A stretch of 64,000 bases of DNA. Source: Perkinsus olseni. Its lineage: Eukaryota > Perkinsozoa > Perkinsida. Shown piece after piece: positions 32,801 through 42,652 of the stretch; the stretch's first letter is position 1; each line of letters opens with the position of its first letter. A program made the position numbers and the translations under genes. The stretch covers positions 1 through 64,000 of the forward strand of contig JABANN010000015.1 in assembly GCA_013115125.1 (NCBI GenBank), given 5' to 3'. The notes beneath the pieces are model-generated. The model ran no database searches and had not been told where the DNA came from. It saw only the letters and a list, made by a program, of their open reading frames with translations.

Positions 32801-35470
32801 GCGACTGGGGACGAGTACTTCACATACTGATCAACCGGACTTAACCGTTCGACTTGGCTATGTTCATCTCCTCACTGATGCCACTGACAACGTGATCGGT
32901 TCTCAGTCTCGATCGGCCCCAGCTCTATGGCGGGGCGAGATAAGGGAGGAATCCGACCGGGGGAGGAAGCGACCTCATGATATGGCCGATGCAGGTGAAG
33001 GAAAAACAAAAGCAATGAGAACGTTCCAAAGCTCGTAGTGCGGGGCATGTTAGCCCTATACGGCATCGGGCTGAGCAGTCATCTTCGCGTAACCTCCACC
33101 ATCTGTCTTATCGATTATCTACTCTGAGCATCTTTTCCGTGTCTTTTTCTAGAAGGGTGGGCGGTGAAAGTAACCAGCGTGCATAGCCATCGGGAACATC
33201 TGTGTTTTCGCATGCGGAAGGTATCGATTGCCGGTATGGGTCTGCTACCCGATGGCTCTTCGCGGAGTTCCTCTGTTCTCGATGGTTATTGGACCCACCA
33301 TCGTACCGAGAAATCGTCTTGCTGGAGGCTCTATACCGTACACAGCCACGAAGTTGCACTTTGAGTCATGCGGCATGAATTGATGATCGTGGACAGTTTG
33401 TGCTGATGATAATCACAAAGCTTAGCAAAGTTGGTGCTTGTTTATTTTCGAAGTTACTTGGAGTGCTTGTCGCGTGAAGTTCATCTGGTTGAATGCTGGT
33501 TGAATCATCATGTTGGTTTTCATATCGGTCCGCAATCGACATGAAAGCCCCCAGTGTCACTGGTTCAGCGACACATTCCTCTACGTGAGGCCACGATGGG
33601 TGTAACTAGTATACGCTAGCCTTCCATCATTCATGTTATCTATTTAACATACTTATAAACTATCAGCAATCACGCGGCAAAGGAGTCTCACCCGCGATAT
33701 GAAAAACACTAGTGAAAACACATTTTGCATTTCACAACGCGATTTCCGCATTTTTCACTTGGCGGAAGACGGCGATTCACGCATAACGGGTGAAACTCCG
33801 ATATACATAGAAAATATCCTAATAACGGGTCTCACCCGCGTGGACCTCCCGCCATGTGAGACCACCATCTCGCGAGAGATATGTATTCATTTCATGCTGC
33901 TCATAGCGCAGATAGGGGCCGATGTTGCCTGAGAGGAGTGGAAAAGGCGCCGCGGCAATCGACGGTGATGGAGTGAGCCTTGTGACATCACCCATGGCGA
34001 GGATGAGCCCAACAGCAGCTTCCGTCGCATACAGCGGCACTGACGTTACTTCGCTCGACACCACATGGAGGTGGATCGAGCATCTGACCAAGACCAGTGC
34101 CCGAACGCTTCCTAAAAGGCAGGCGAACCTCGATTTAGGGCACTCTATCTGACGGCCTTCATGATCTTCTGCCGGAGGTTCAAGATGCGACCACATACCG
34201 CCATTGTCGAAGCTGATAACGGTACCTGTCCGACTTAAAGTACTGAATGCCTTGATGGCCGAGCCTACGGATGTAGTCCTCATCTTTGGAGGGCTTCACC
34301 GCCCCATGGTGGCGCTGGAAGTCGATGCCCTCCTGAAAGGCGAGCGCGAGCCGAGATCACGGCGGGCTGTGGACCCTGTCACCAACCACAGGTTCATCAT
34401 CCACGAGTTCACCTTCCTCTTCGGAGAACTCGACGAAAGGGTGATCAACGTAGTTCGCTATATACGCGCCGTCCATGGATAAGATACGCTCTATGGCCAC
34501 CTCTCCTTCCTGGTTGCTTGCCTGACCCACAATCGCAACCTCGAATTCCGACGAGGGGGCGGTGACACGGGAGTTGCCGGTATATCAGCTCGAGAAGGGG
34601 AGAGAGTGGCCTTCGAAATCTTTCCCCGGTACTCAATAGATCATCTGCTTACCACATTAGGCAGGCTGAGTGAAAACAGCGCTCCCGTTGCATCGCTGGC
34701 GTAGATGTTGCCGACCTCTCGACCGTTCTTCCAACCATGGTGGACGTGAAGCATGACGAAGCCTACCCGTTGAGAGCTTTTCCCTCAAAGACCTATCCAT
34801 TAACCCAATGCCTACCGTGTGAGGCATCCAGGATAGTGTAGCTATGTTGCTCTAGGGCGACAGGGATCCTTGCCGTAGCGAACGTCCTGGCTCCATTCGC
34901 CGACACTTCGAGTCGTACAGTAGTCTCTGAGGGCGCGTCTTTGGCCAGCAGTACGTTCGAAGGGGCTCACCGCTGCCGGGCACGGCTTTGGCGACGAACA
35001 AGTAATCTTTGGTCATGACGAACTTGTTGCCTCCCGCTATCAGGGTTGTGACCGATTGGCCTGATAATAGATATTAGACGGGATCGGTGCTCGGGCGGGG
35101 CGCTTCCGAGGTTGACGAGCGAGCGGTATAGCCCTGGTCGGCGTTACCGTCGTCATCAGTGCAGGCGAAGTCGACGTCCGAGTCCCATCCGTAGAGATGA
35201 GGTTGATCTCCTGACTTCTTCCTGACCAGTACCAGGGATTCGTCATCGCGGTTGAGTGCCACTGTTGACGCACGAAGCGTTAGAAGCAGTGCAACAGGGA
35301 TGCGGATCGCTCGTTGCTACTACGGTACGCGTCCTGCGCGGAGAGTCGGATCGGGTGTGAAAGTCGCCTTAGTAAGACTACATCCTCGACGGCGACTGAC
35401 GGTGGCCTCACTTGTGATGTGTGAAGTAGATTCTGTTGGCGGATCCAAACTTCGTTGAGCCCCAACTGAA
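29866..35470 (-). CDS. Sortilin-type VPS10-domain receptor
   Basis: A type I sorting receptor that moves cargo between Golgi and endosomes. Exons I can place: 33992-34083, 33836-33928, 31117-31222, 30963-31069, 30784-30895, 30581-30738, 30407-30531, 29866-30297, plus N-terminal ones at about 35110-35275, 34980-35045, 34825-34940 and 34129-34220. Landmarks: KFVMTKDYLFVAK; RLEVSANGARTFATA with YTILDASH; VISFDNGGMWSHLEPP; LYATEAAVGLILAMGN; TYLSRDGGLTWREVHAG; YEFGDHGGLIVMADATRR; VLYHLDFSSILPRTC; then the 10-Cys module (CLLGRITSYVRRK, NNCPCTFEDYHCALGF, YRRVPGDTCEGGF) and one membrane helix (VVVFSAALIAFALIVVIILL) with a tail ending SENEGE. The region 34220-34640 and the 5' end beyond 35300 are not resolved. 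The intron 31223-33835 is 2.6 kb and contains another gene. Confidence 0.92.
31458..33038 (+). CDS. Lineage-specific family member 1, nested in a sortilin intron
   Basis: On the strand opposite to its host gene. Around 31720-31770 one frame reads AGHYKGRVNSIGTLQE, matching GHYYGATSTAGTLGW of members 2 and 3. After that the matching frame is the 367-codon one: MDVSLVGHDGTTPHITM, EQCYYPMRVSSQDARKL, DLYAIFSIPTQAQ, and EDWCLFLGMQ, parallel to NCWALPRHQ, LYSAFSMRPDSQ and GNWVLFLVSR. So a frame change between 31760 and 31790 (intron or frameshift) must be assumed. A second intron, roughly 32450-32561, leads to DTTEDTPSGNVLALPEM and a C-terminal part (FGINSLTRNSIALCK, LTVRLGYVHLLTDATD) ending in a basic tail, stop 33036-33038. 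Function unknown. Confidence 0.5.
33039..33835. other. Remainder of the large sortilin intron
   Basis: No gene recognised. The motif gtctcacccgcg, which spans the sortilin donor site at 33829-33840, occurs again at 33687-33698, and variants of ataacgggt lie between; these may be remains of a small insertion. Confidence 0.4.
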
Positions 35471-37037
35471 CTGTACCACATAGGACGCTACTAGGGAGAA
35501 CGTCTTGCCGCCGTCCTAAAGCGTTCTAAAGCTTTGCTCCGCGCCATGACTGGGCAAACTACGCTAGTTCGGTAGAGAGCATGTTGGCAAGCATCTTCGG
35601 GGTCACGTTCGTGTGCGTGGAGGTCGCAAGATTTGCTCCAGGATGATACGAGCGCCGACCTGCCTGGACCAATCAAACCGACCGGCGCGATTCCGCGGAC
35701 GAGCCTCACTTCGAGTCCGTCGGATGGAACAAGTAGGTGTGGAGGCCTTGATGCTTTAGAAGTCTCCACGACCTCCCAGAGTCCTCGCTTAGGTAGTGCA
35801 CCTATTACGGCTGTAGTGCCGCATCAAAGTCCAGGGCCCAAAGGCAAATCCCTACGTGTTTAACTCCTGCTAGGAGCACGACCTTGCTGTCTGTGGGGTG
35901 CGGTTCTATCTGTTTAATACGGTCGCTGTCAGCTGGCATTTCGGTCTCGTCAGTGGCTCCCCTGAGCTCAGTGGATACTGAGATTGCCGCTCCACGCATT
36001 CAGCGCCTTACGTGACTGCCCCCTTCCTTCCGAGACTTTCTGTTATTTTCTGCATCGACAATCCCGAGTCCGGCGATCTGAGCTCAAGTGGAAGTTAATC
36101 GAAGTTCACTCCTGTTTTGGGTACCGGTAAACGTGCCCGTTTTCCGTTCGCATCAGAATCACTTCTTGTTTCTTCCCCAAGTAGACAACATCGGCTACGG
36201 GACTGTCCGGCCTCTGAAAAATTTTTCTACTCATTCAATGCATTCTCTGTATTGTGCATTAGGCCCGATGAGTGCCAAATGTGCGGATAACAAAGCAGAC
36301 TTCGGGAAAAAAGCTGGCCGAAAAGTTGCCACCGGACAGAAAGAAGTTCACCAAATCGAAAGCATGACCCGAAGTAAAAATGATTCCCGCAGCAAACGGT
36401 GGTTTACACGTACCATCTCCTGAATAGCAACCTTAGGGTCGCCTACAGACGAGGCTTCACATCTTGACGGATCCGGGAGGAATGAGAGAAGTACGAACAG
36501 CCACTTGTGAGACACCATTTATTAAATCCGGAACAACAGGCGTGATGGCAGGGCTTTATGACAAACATCGCCGCGCTTGTCTTGCGGCGATCCAGCTTCT
36601 AGGCCCACGGCGGTCGTTTCTAATTTCTAAACTTCATCGGCTCCGCGACGATTGTGGCAGAGTCCTCCGCTTACCATTGAGACCCCTGCATCACCGGGTT
36701 CGCTTTGATAAATCTTCTATCCTGAGCCTCTCGCCGCTCGATCAAAGAGACAGCCCGGGCGTAGCCGTGTCAACTGCTTTAGTGCACTGTGCAAGTAGAA
36801 CATGAGATTCCGGGGTGAATTCGAGCGACTGATAGTTTCCGACACTAAGGGCCTATTTCATGGGGACCTCCCTTAAGATTCCCAGTTAGGTTCCTTAAGA
36901 TCTAACCGTAGGGTTTTGATAGGGGTGTTAGGCGATCTAAGGAGCGTGAGGAGACCCTTTAAGGGGCGTCAGCAGACTCAATGGGGCAAGTGCTTTTCTC
37001 AGTTCTCGTGATACTGTATTACTAATACGCGACATTC
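35471..37037. other. Region upstream of sortilin; holds the left half of a direct duplication
   Basis: Minus-strand blocks at 35640-35770 (ASRPPHLLVPSDGLEVR) might be first exons of the sortilin gene but I could not splice them in. The segments 35646-35770 and 36363-36664 recur at 39528-39660 and 39716-40017. No other gene is supported. Confidence 0.4.
36363..36664. repeat. Direct duplication, left copy
   Basis: About 300 bases match 39716-40017 at roughly nine bases in ten, with an 8-base indel (atggcagg present here, absent there) and a few smaller ones. Diagnostic shared runs include cttagggtcgcct and cacatcttgacggatcc. Confidence 0.9.
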
Positions 37038-37748
37038 TTGATGCCACGACTACTTAAGAAACGCAGTTTAATGACCTTATTCATCTTCGTTAGAGGAAGA
37101 AGGGTCGATAAGATTGAACCAGGACATTACTACGGGGCCACTTCAACTGTCGGCAAGCTGGGGTGGATAGAAATGAATGTACTCCCAAGCAACGATGACG
37201 ATGTCCACACATGGTTCCTATTTGGCAATGCTACGATGAATGAGAGTGTGAGGATGCCACGAACGCCTCTTGAGGCATCTGGTCGGGAGAACACGACGGT
37301 TGTACTGAGTCGGGCTCGAGCTCACTCTTACATCCGAGTATCTGAGGGCGAGTTTGGGACGGTTCCTTCAAGCAACTGCTGGGGATTTCGGAGGTCAAAA
37401 CGCTATGTAGCGAAGCTCCGCCCTGTCTACGAGAGCTTCTCAATCCCGAACAACTTCCTTTTAACCGCATCGTTTCATCTCTGTTGGGCTTCGGGTAATT
37501 GGATTGTCTTCTTCGGCAGCGAAGCCAAACATAATAATTTCATCGGAGTCTCATTACCGGTAGTCGTGAAAAGACAATACGAGAATAAGGGAGAAACGTC
37601 CTCAAGAACCGCAGGTGGTAGTATCGTTGGGGGAAAAAATCTCCTCCTAATAACCAACTTCCGTCAATTTTTCAGGCATACTGGACTCCACAGCGCCGGT
37701 CAGAAGCACCTTGAACACCCTAGGACATATGACAGGAGGCACCAATGA
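37038..37748 (+). CDS. Lineage-specific family member 2
   Basis: One open frame of 236 codons. The conserved core begins KIEPGHYYGATST and continues LGWIEMNVLPSNDDDV, WFLFGNATMNESV, NCWGFRRSKRYVAKLR, VYESFSIPNNF and NWIVFFGSE, a compact mixed alpha/beta domain of about 150 residues, then a polar tail. The first 30 residues (MMPRLLKKRSLMTLFIF) may be a signal sequence or an artefact of an unseen intron. The DNA of 37110-37178 is nearly identical to 37840-37908 in member 3, so the tandem copy is recent. No known domain recognised. Confidence 0.6.
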   Translation: MMPRLLKKRSLMTLFIFVRGRRVDKIEPGHYYGATSTVGKLGWIEMNVLPSNDDDVHTWFLFGNATMNESVRMPRTPLEASGRENTTVVLSRARAHSYIRVSEGEFGTVPSSNCWGFRRSKRYVAKLRPVYESFSIPNNFLLTASFHLCWASGNWIVFFGSEAKHNNFIGVSLPVVVKRQYENKGETSSRTAGGSIVGGKNLLLITNFRQFFRHTGLHSAGQKHLEHPRTYDRRHQ

Positions 37749-37764
37749 TCACATTTTGCGGAGT

Positions 37765-38451
37765 ATGCCAGTGAGGACGACGGGGGCTACACCATCACCC
37801 TCTACCGTTACCGAAAACGCGTCAGGAGAAGCGGTCAACAAGATTGGACCAGGACATTACTACGGGGCCACTTCAACTGCCGGCACGCTGGGGTGGATAG
37901 AAATGAATGTCCTTCTAAGCGCGGATGATGATATTCGGGCTCGGTTCGTATTTGGCAATACTAAGACGAATGCCAGAGTGCCGAGCGAGAAAGATATGAC
38001 CGTTGCGCTGAAGCGGGAATCACGCGGGAGCAAGATTGAGGCAACTGTAGGGCATGAGATGTATAATATCACCCGAAGAAACTGTTGGGCTCTCCCGAGA
38101 CACCAAGTGTTTGGGATCATGCTTAGACGCCTCTACAGTGCATTCTCAATGAGACCAGATAGCCAGCTGACTCCCTCATTGCACCTCTGTTGGACTGAAG
38201 GAAATTGGGTGTTATTCCTTGTCAGTCGAAGTGGATGCGAGCAGCGGATTGATGAGCTGTTCTCTCCAGTGGTGATGGCCGTGAAAAGAGATCAACATGA
38301 AACAAGTTCAGTTGGCGCAGCCAAAAGCATGGCTGAAGAAAATATACCGCCCCTCCAAGCTTCGGCCGCCCATCACCCGTCAACCGTACGGGCGGTCGAT
38401 TGGGCAAACGAAGACGTTAAACCGGCTAAGCGAGTGAAGAGTGAGTTCTGA
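37765..38451 (+). CDS. Lineage-specific family member 3
   Basis: Open frame with ATG at 37765 (an earlier ATG at 37711 overlaps the end of member 2). A Ser/Thr/Pro-rich head is followed by the family core: KIGPGHYYGATST, LGWIEMNVLLSADDDI, RFVFGNTKTNARV, NCWALPRHQVFGIMLRR, LYSAFSMRPDSQ, NWVLFLVSR. The tail ends in a basic KPAKRVKSEF, like a nuclear signal. It shares residue spacing with members 1 and 2. Start at 37765 is preferred because the upstream part lies inside the neighbour's last codons. Confidence 0.6.
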   Translation: MPVRTTGATPSPSTVTENASGEAVNKIGPGHYYGATSTAGTLGWIEMNVLLSADDDIRARFVFGNTKTNARVPSEKDMTVALKRESRGSKIEATVGHEMYNITRRNCWALPRHQVFGIMLRRLYSAFSMRPDSQLTPSLHLCWTEGNWVLFLVSRSGCEQRIDELFSPVVMAVKRDQHETSSVGAAKSMAEENIPPLQASAAHHPSTVRAVDWANEDVKPAKRVKSEF

Positions 38452-39715
38452 CAGAGTCTATCGAATGGAGTTAGGTGGCCCGAGTGACTTGTGGCTGTCT
38501 CTGATAATCATCAACCTGGCTATGGTGAAGGAGTGGTCATTACTATCATCAATCAGCACCTTCCCTATCAAGAATTTTTTCAGTGATGTTAATCATGGCT
38601 GTGGATGTTCCGAAATGAGAAATGCTTTGTGTTGCGGTCAGCAACTTGCTGAGGCTCTGTCGAGCCACTTGGTGGAACATCCCTTAAAGGGAGGGGTCCT
38701 CACTGTTCCTTCCTTAAGGGGCAACTCTTTATAACTTATCACTTTCAAGTAGGGTAAGGAACTCCTTTCTTTAAGGTACCCCCTTTATATCGGGTATTAT
38801 ATCCTTATATCCTTATAGAGAACTTAAGGCCGGAGTTGTGTAAAACCAGGTATATCCACTATGTCGACGCTGCATTTTTACTGAATTCATGAATTTGTTA
38901 ACGTAAACGGTGTCGGGCGGATGTACATCGAACTACCGGGTTCATGTAAGCGAGCAGATCTGGATTTACGCATTTCCAGCGGGCATATTCATTACGTGCG
39001 TAACTTCAGTTTAAAACCAAAAAGAGTCTCGCAACTCACACAACTTCGCTGCGGATTAATCCCGCATAGGATGTTCGATTGCCCGCAGACCTTTCTGTTT
39101 TCCGATCTTCGACGCTGGATCTCCCACGGGGGAATCAAGCGAGTTGTGCATCACTGCTCTTCAGAAACATACTTCATCGCATATCTCATAACGTAACGCG
39201 AAAAGATTAATTACGCGATTTTTGTATTTATGAAAGACTTCACAGAGGAAAACGCTCGAACGTCGTCGTGCTCGGTTACTCGACAGTCGTGGGCGTTGGG
39301 ACAGGGAAGGTCGAGGGACAACGGCGTCTGTATATTGGCGAGTTGTCCCCCTCCCTAGATGTCGCAATTCGGAACGAATTGCTTGAGGAACTACAATTAA
39401 CCGGTGGGAGTGAGTGAGTGAGTGAGGGCTCGAACTTCATGATCGAACCTTGTGACCCCCCCATGATGACTTTAACCACTGCTCGTATGAGGGAGCCACT
39501 AGTTCTTGGGTTGAGCTAATGTCATGGTAGTGCGAGAGCCGACCTGCTTGGGCCTCTCTAAGCGGCCGGCGCGATTCCTGGAGTCGCGGAATCGGATTCC
39601 GTCGGGCGGAGCGGATGAGTGTGAAGGCCTCGATGCTTCAAAAGCCCCTACGATAAATAGGGCAGACCTCGAAGCCAGAAGCCAGAAGCGCACAAAATCA
39701 CCGTTCAGTTGAAAC
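38452..39715. other. Intergenic stretch with a fragment of duplicated sortilin-side sequence
   Basis: No gene. Several short ccttaag-type motifs occur at 38680-38830 and also near 36860-36960, on both sides of the tandem pair. A (gagt)n run lies at about 39409-39425. From 39528 to 39660 the sequence resembles 35646-35770. Confidence 0.45.
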
Positions 39716-40017
39716 CATGGTCCGAAGTAAAAATCATTTTCGCAGCAAACGGTGATGTACACGTACCATCGCCTGAATAGCAACCTTAGGGTCGCCTATT
39801 GACGGGGCCTCACATCTTGACGGATCCAGGAGGTATGAGAGAAGTACGAGCAGCCACTTGTGAGACACCATTTATTAAATCCGGAACAACAGGCGTGCTT
39901 TATGATAAACATCGCCGCGCTTGTCTTGCGGCGATCCAGGTTCTAGTCCCACGGCGGTCGTTTGAAATTTCTAAAGTCATTTTTTCACCGGCTCCGACGC
40001 AACGATTGCGGCAGAGT
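39716..40017. repeat. Direct duplication, right copy
   Basis: Counterpart of 36363-36664, about 3.35 kb downstream. The preceding 530 bases of the left copy (about 35770-36360) are almost entirely missing between 39660 and 39715 here. Confidence 0.9.
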
Positions 40018-40474
40018 CTTCATCTTCATGTCTTGCCATGTCTTCGGACCCCGCAGACTCAACGTGTTCGTTATCAGAATCGGAGGCCAGATGTCAATGA
40101 TGAATCGAAGCGGAGCGCGCATTCTACAATACCGCGCAACCATCATGAGGAAACGTTCGGGGACACATAGTGGTGACGCCTTCCGGGACTCAATGCAGTG
40201 CTTCTGTGCTCTGTTCATAGCTTCGTGTCCTCGGAACGCGACTGGAGGGTCCCAGCCGCCGTGTGAGCTCATAATTTTCCCGGGTGGCCTGTGCTGTGTT
40301 GAATAGTGGTTTCTGGGTAGTGGCTCGATGGAAGCTTTCCTTATACATCGTGCTGTACACGGTACAATCGCCACGTATCTCAGCGCGAAGGCCACCGGCT
40401 GTCGTGCCAATTCTAATTCTGGGTAGGGCAAGGACCGCGCTTTTTTCCAGCTTTGTTGTTTAAGAGCTTTCTGA
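40018..40474. other. Stretch without supported gene
   Basis: Overlapping frames on both strands (up to 212 codons on the minus strand) lack any recognisable pattern and overlap the duplicated segment and the next gene's first exon. Confidence 0.4.
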
Positions 40475-42349
40475 ATGGTATCGCAGTCACTCGTTGACCT
40501 TTTCGGAGACCGCCTCGTCGTAGACGACGGCCGTACAGTGGAGACATCCTCGGCTTTAGAGGGTAGTGAACAGTGTCCATTTCCGTCATCGGCCCATCTC
40601 TTCTTTTTCACGCTAGGTTGCACGGCGGTTGGTATCTACTTTTCCGCCCACTGGTGTCCGCCTTGCCGGCGGTTCACTCCCGAACTGGCCCGCAATTACG
40701 CTGATCACTACGTCAGCAAAGGGCTCAAGATAGTATTCGTTTCTTCTGACCGGTAGAGGCTCATCGGTCCCTCAGAGTGTTATCAATGCACAGCCATTCA
40801 GATCCGAGGCGGCTTTTAAGGAATACTTCAGCGAAATGCCGTGGTTAGCAGTGCCTTTCAACGAACGCGCTATCAAAGACAAGTTGTCGAAAAAGTGGTA
40901 CTCGTGTCGTTATCCGACGCCGAGTCCTGTGGTTGTAGGTTCAAAGTTTCTGGCATCCCGATGCTTGTTATTGTGAACCCGGACGGCGAGACTATCACTA
41001 CTGACGGCCGTACCGCCGTCGCCGACGACCCAACAGGGGAGGACCTTCCGTGGGTACCAAAACCGATCACCGAGCTACTTCCCCGAACCTTCGTCGACAA
41101 GGACGGCAAGGAGATAACTAAGGAGAGCTTGGCAGGGAAGCACCTTGGATTGTAATTTGGTGAACCGGGATGGGCTTCGCTCCGCTTAGTGGAAGTCACT
41201 TGTGGCTTCGGTCGGCGAACGGACTGTGTTGAGCTCGCCTCTGCAGGTACTTTTCGGCCCACTGGTGCCCTCCGTGTAAGAAATTCACACCCACACTAAC
41301 GTCTTGGTATAATCACACGCGACCGAAGCTCGCAGACAAGTTCGAGATCATATTCGTGTCCAGCGACAACAGTCAGGAGGAGTGCGTGTCTTTCAAAGGG
41401 CGCATCTTAGGTTGAAGCTGGGTGAACTCAGGTACAATGAATATCTATCTACTATGCCATGGCCAGCCGTCCCGTTCAGTCAACAGGCGGCAAAAGGAGC
41501 ACTCGAAAAAGCCGTTGGGGTGGGTGGAAGAGCGAACCGTGGTCCGTTGTGAATCCAGTGTTAGGTGAACGGCATCCCGACTTTGGCGATTGTCTCGCCT
41601 GAAGGTGCCCTGATCACCACTAATGGTCGTGGAATCCCAACCTGCGATCCTGAAGCCTGCTACTTCCCCTGGATACCCGAGGCGTGAGGATGACGATCTA
41701 GCGCACTTACACAGTGTTATTACTCGTGTTCTGACGCAGGTACAATGACCTTGATGCTAATCCCGATGGAATCAACGACAACGCATCAGTCTGTATATTC
41801 TTAGGGCCCGGATGGGACTGCAAAAGTCTCGGTGCGATCAAGAAAAACGTAGAAGCCTTCGGCTGCACTCTTTGCGCAGAGCTCGGCCCTGTTCAGGTAT
41901 TTCACCCAGTCGCCGAGAAACTGGCCTCGTACGACGTTAGTTTGTACTACTCTACCAATTTTGACGGTGAGATTAGCGAACAGATCGCGGGGGCCTGCGG
42001 GAGTTTGGAAGAGCCTGGCGAGAAAAAGGCTACCATCTTGGTGGTGGATATCCCGGACCGTGGCGGATACTACCTGTGCGCCGAGAACGTCGTAAGTACA
42101 GGGGCCTCGCTTGACGTGCTCGCCTCGGATAACGGTTTATTTGTGCCATTGCGCTCTGTTCGTAACGTCCTCCCGAGCGCGCCTCAATACACCACCGCGA
42201 TCCTCAATTTTTTTTCTGTCCGTTTAGAGGTCTCCCTTGAGACTACTACCAGCTCGTGTGTGCTTCAGGATACTCTAACTTCTACCGTCATCGAAGAAGC
42301 CTTCGAGAAATACCACAAGAAGGAGGTCCCTCGCCAGCAGATGAGTTAA
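40475..42349 (+). CDS. Nucleoredoxin/tryparedoxin-like protein with two thioredoxin domains
   Basis: Nine exons (40475-40562, 40617-40752, 40802-40894, 40939-41151, 41247-41399, 41432-41519, 41565-41683, 41740-42091, 42230-42349) give 454 codons with agreeing phases. Domain 1 has the redox motif in [17 protein letters not shown], then [18 protein letters not shown] and the cis-Pro loop [10 protein letters not shown]. Domain 2 repeats it: [45 protein letters not shown] third, thioredoxin-like C-terminal part ([28 protein letters not shown]) lacks the CxxC pair. The CPPC motif is that of nucleoredoxins and tryparedoxins, cytosolic thiol-disulfide reductases. The intron at 41400-41431 would be 32 nt with a GC donor. 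Confidence 0.92.
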
Positions 42350-42652
42350 GGGGTGCGTACTGCATCATCATCATCATCATCGTCGTGGTCGAGCTGAATC
42401 CCATCGTGCTGCTCGGAGCGAAATGGTATGGGAGATTTAGTTTTGTTGGCTCAGTCGAAGAAACTCAATTTTCATGGGACTCGGCATTGCTGTTGGGTCC
42501 AGTACCTCTGGGCTCAACTATGGTCGGGAAAGGGGAGTACTAGGGACCCTCTAGCAAGATTTTTCTAGCATCGAGAAAACTCCGGACGGGTATGGTCCTG
42601 TGGGGTGCTGTAGAAGGCCACCTTTCACTTAGTTTACCCGGGCCCATCCTCT

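Noticed and set aside
39985-40623. 212-codon open frame on the minus strand
   Set aside because: It runs antisense through the direct duplication and through the first exon of the nucleoredoxin-like gene; no recognisable pattern.
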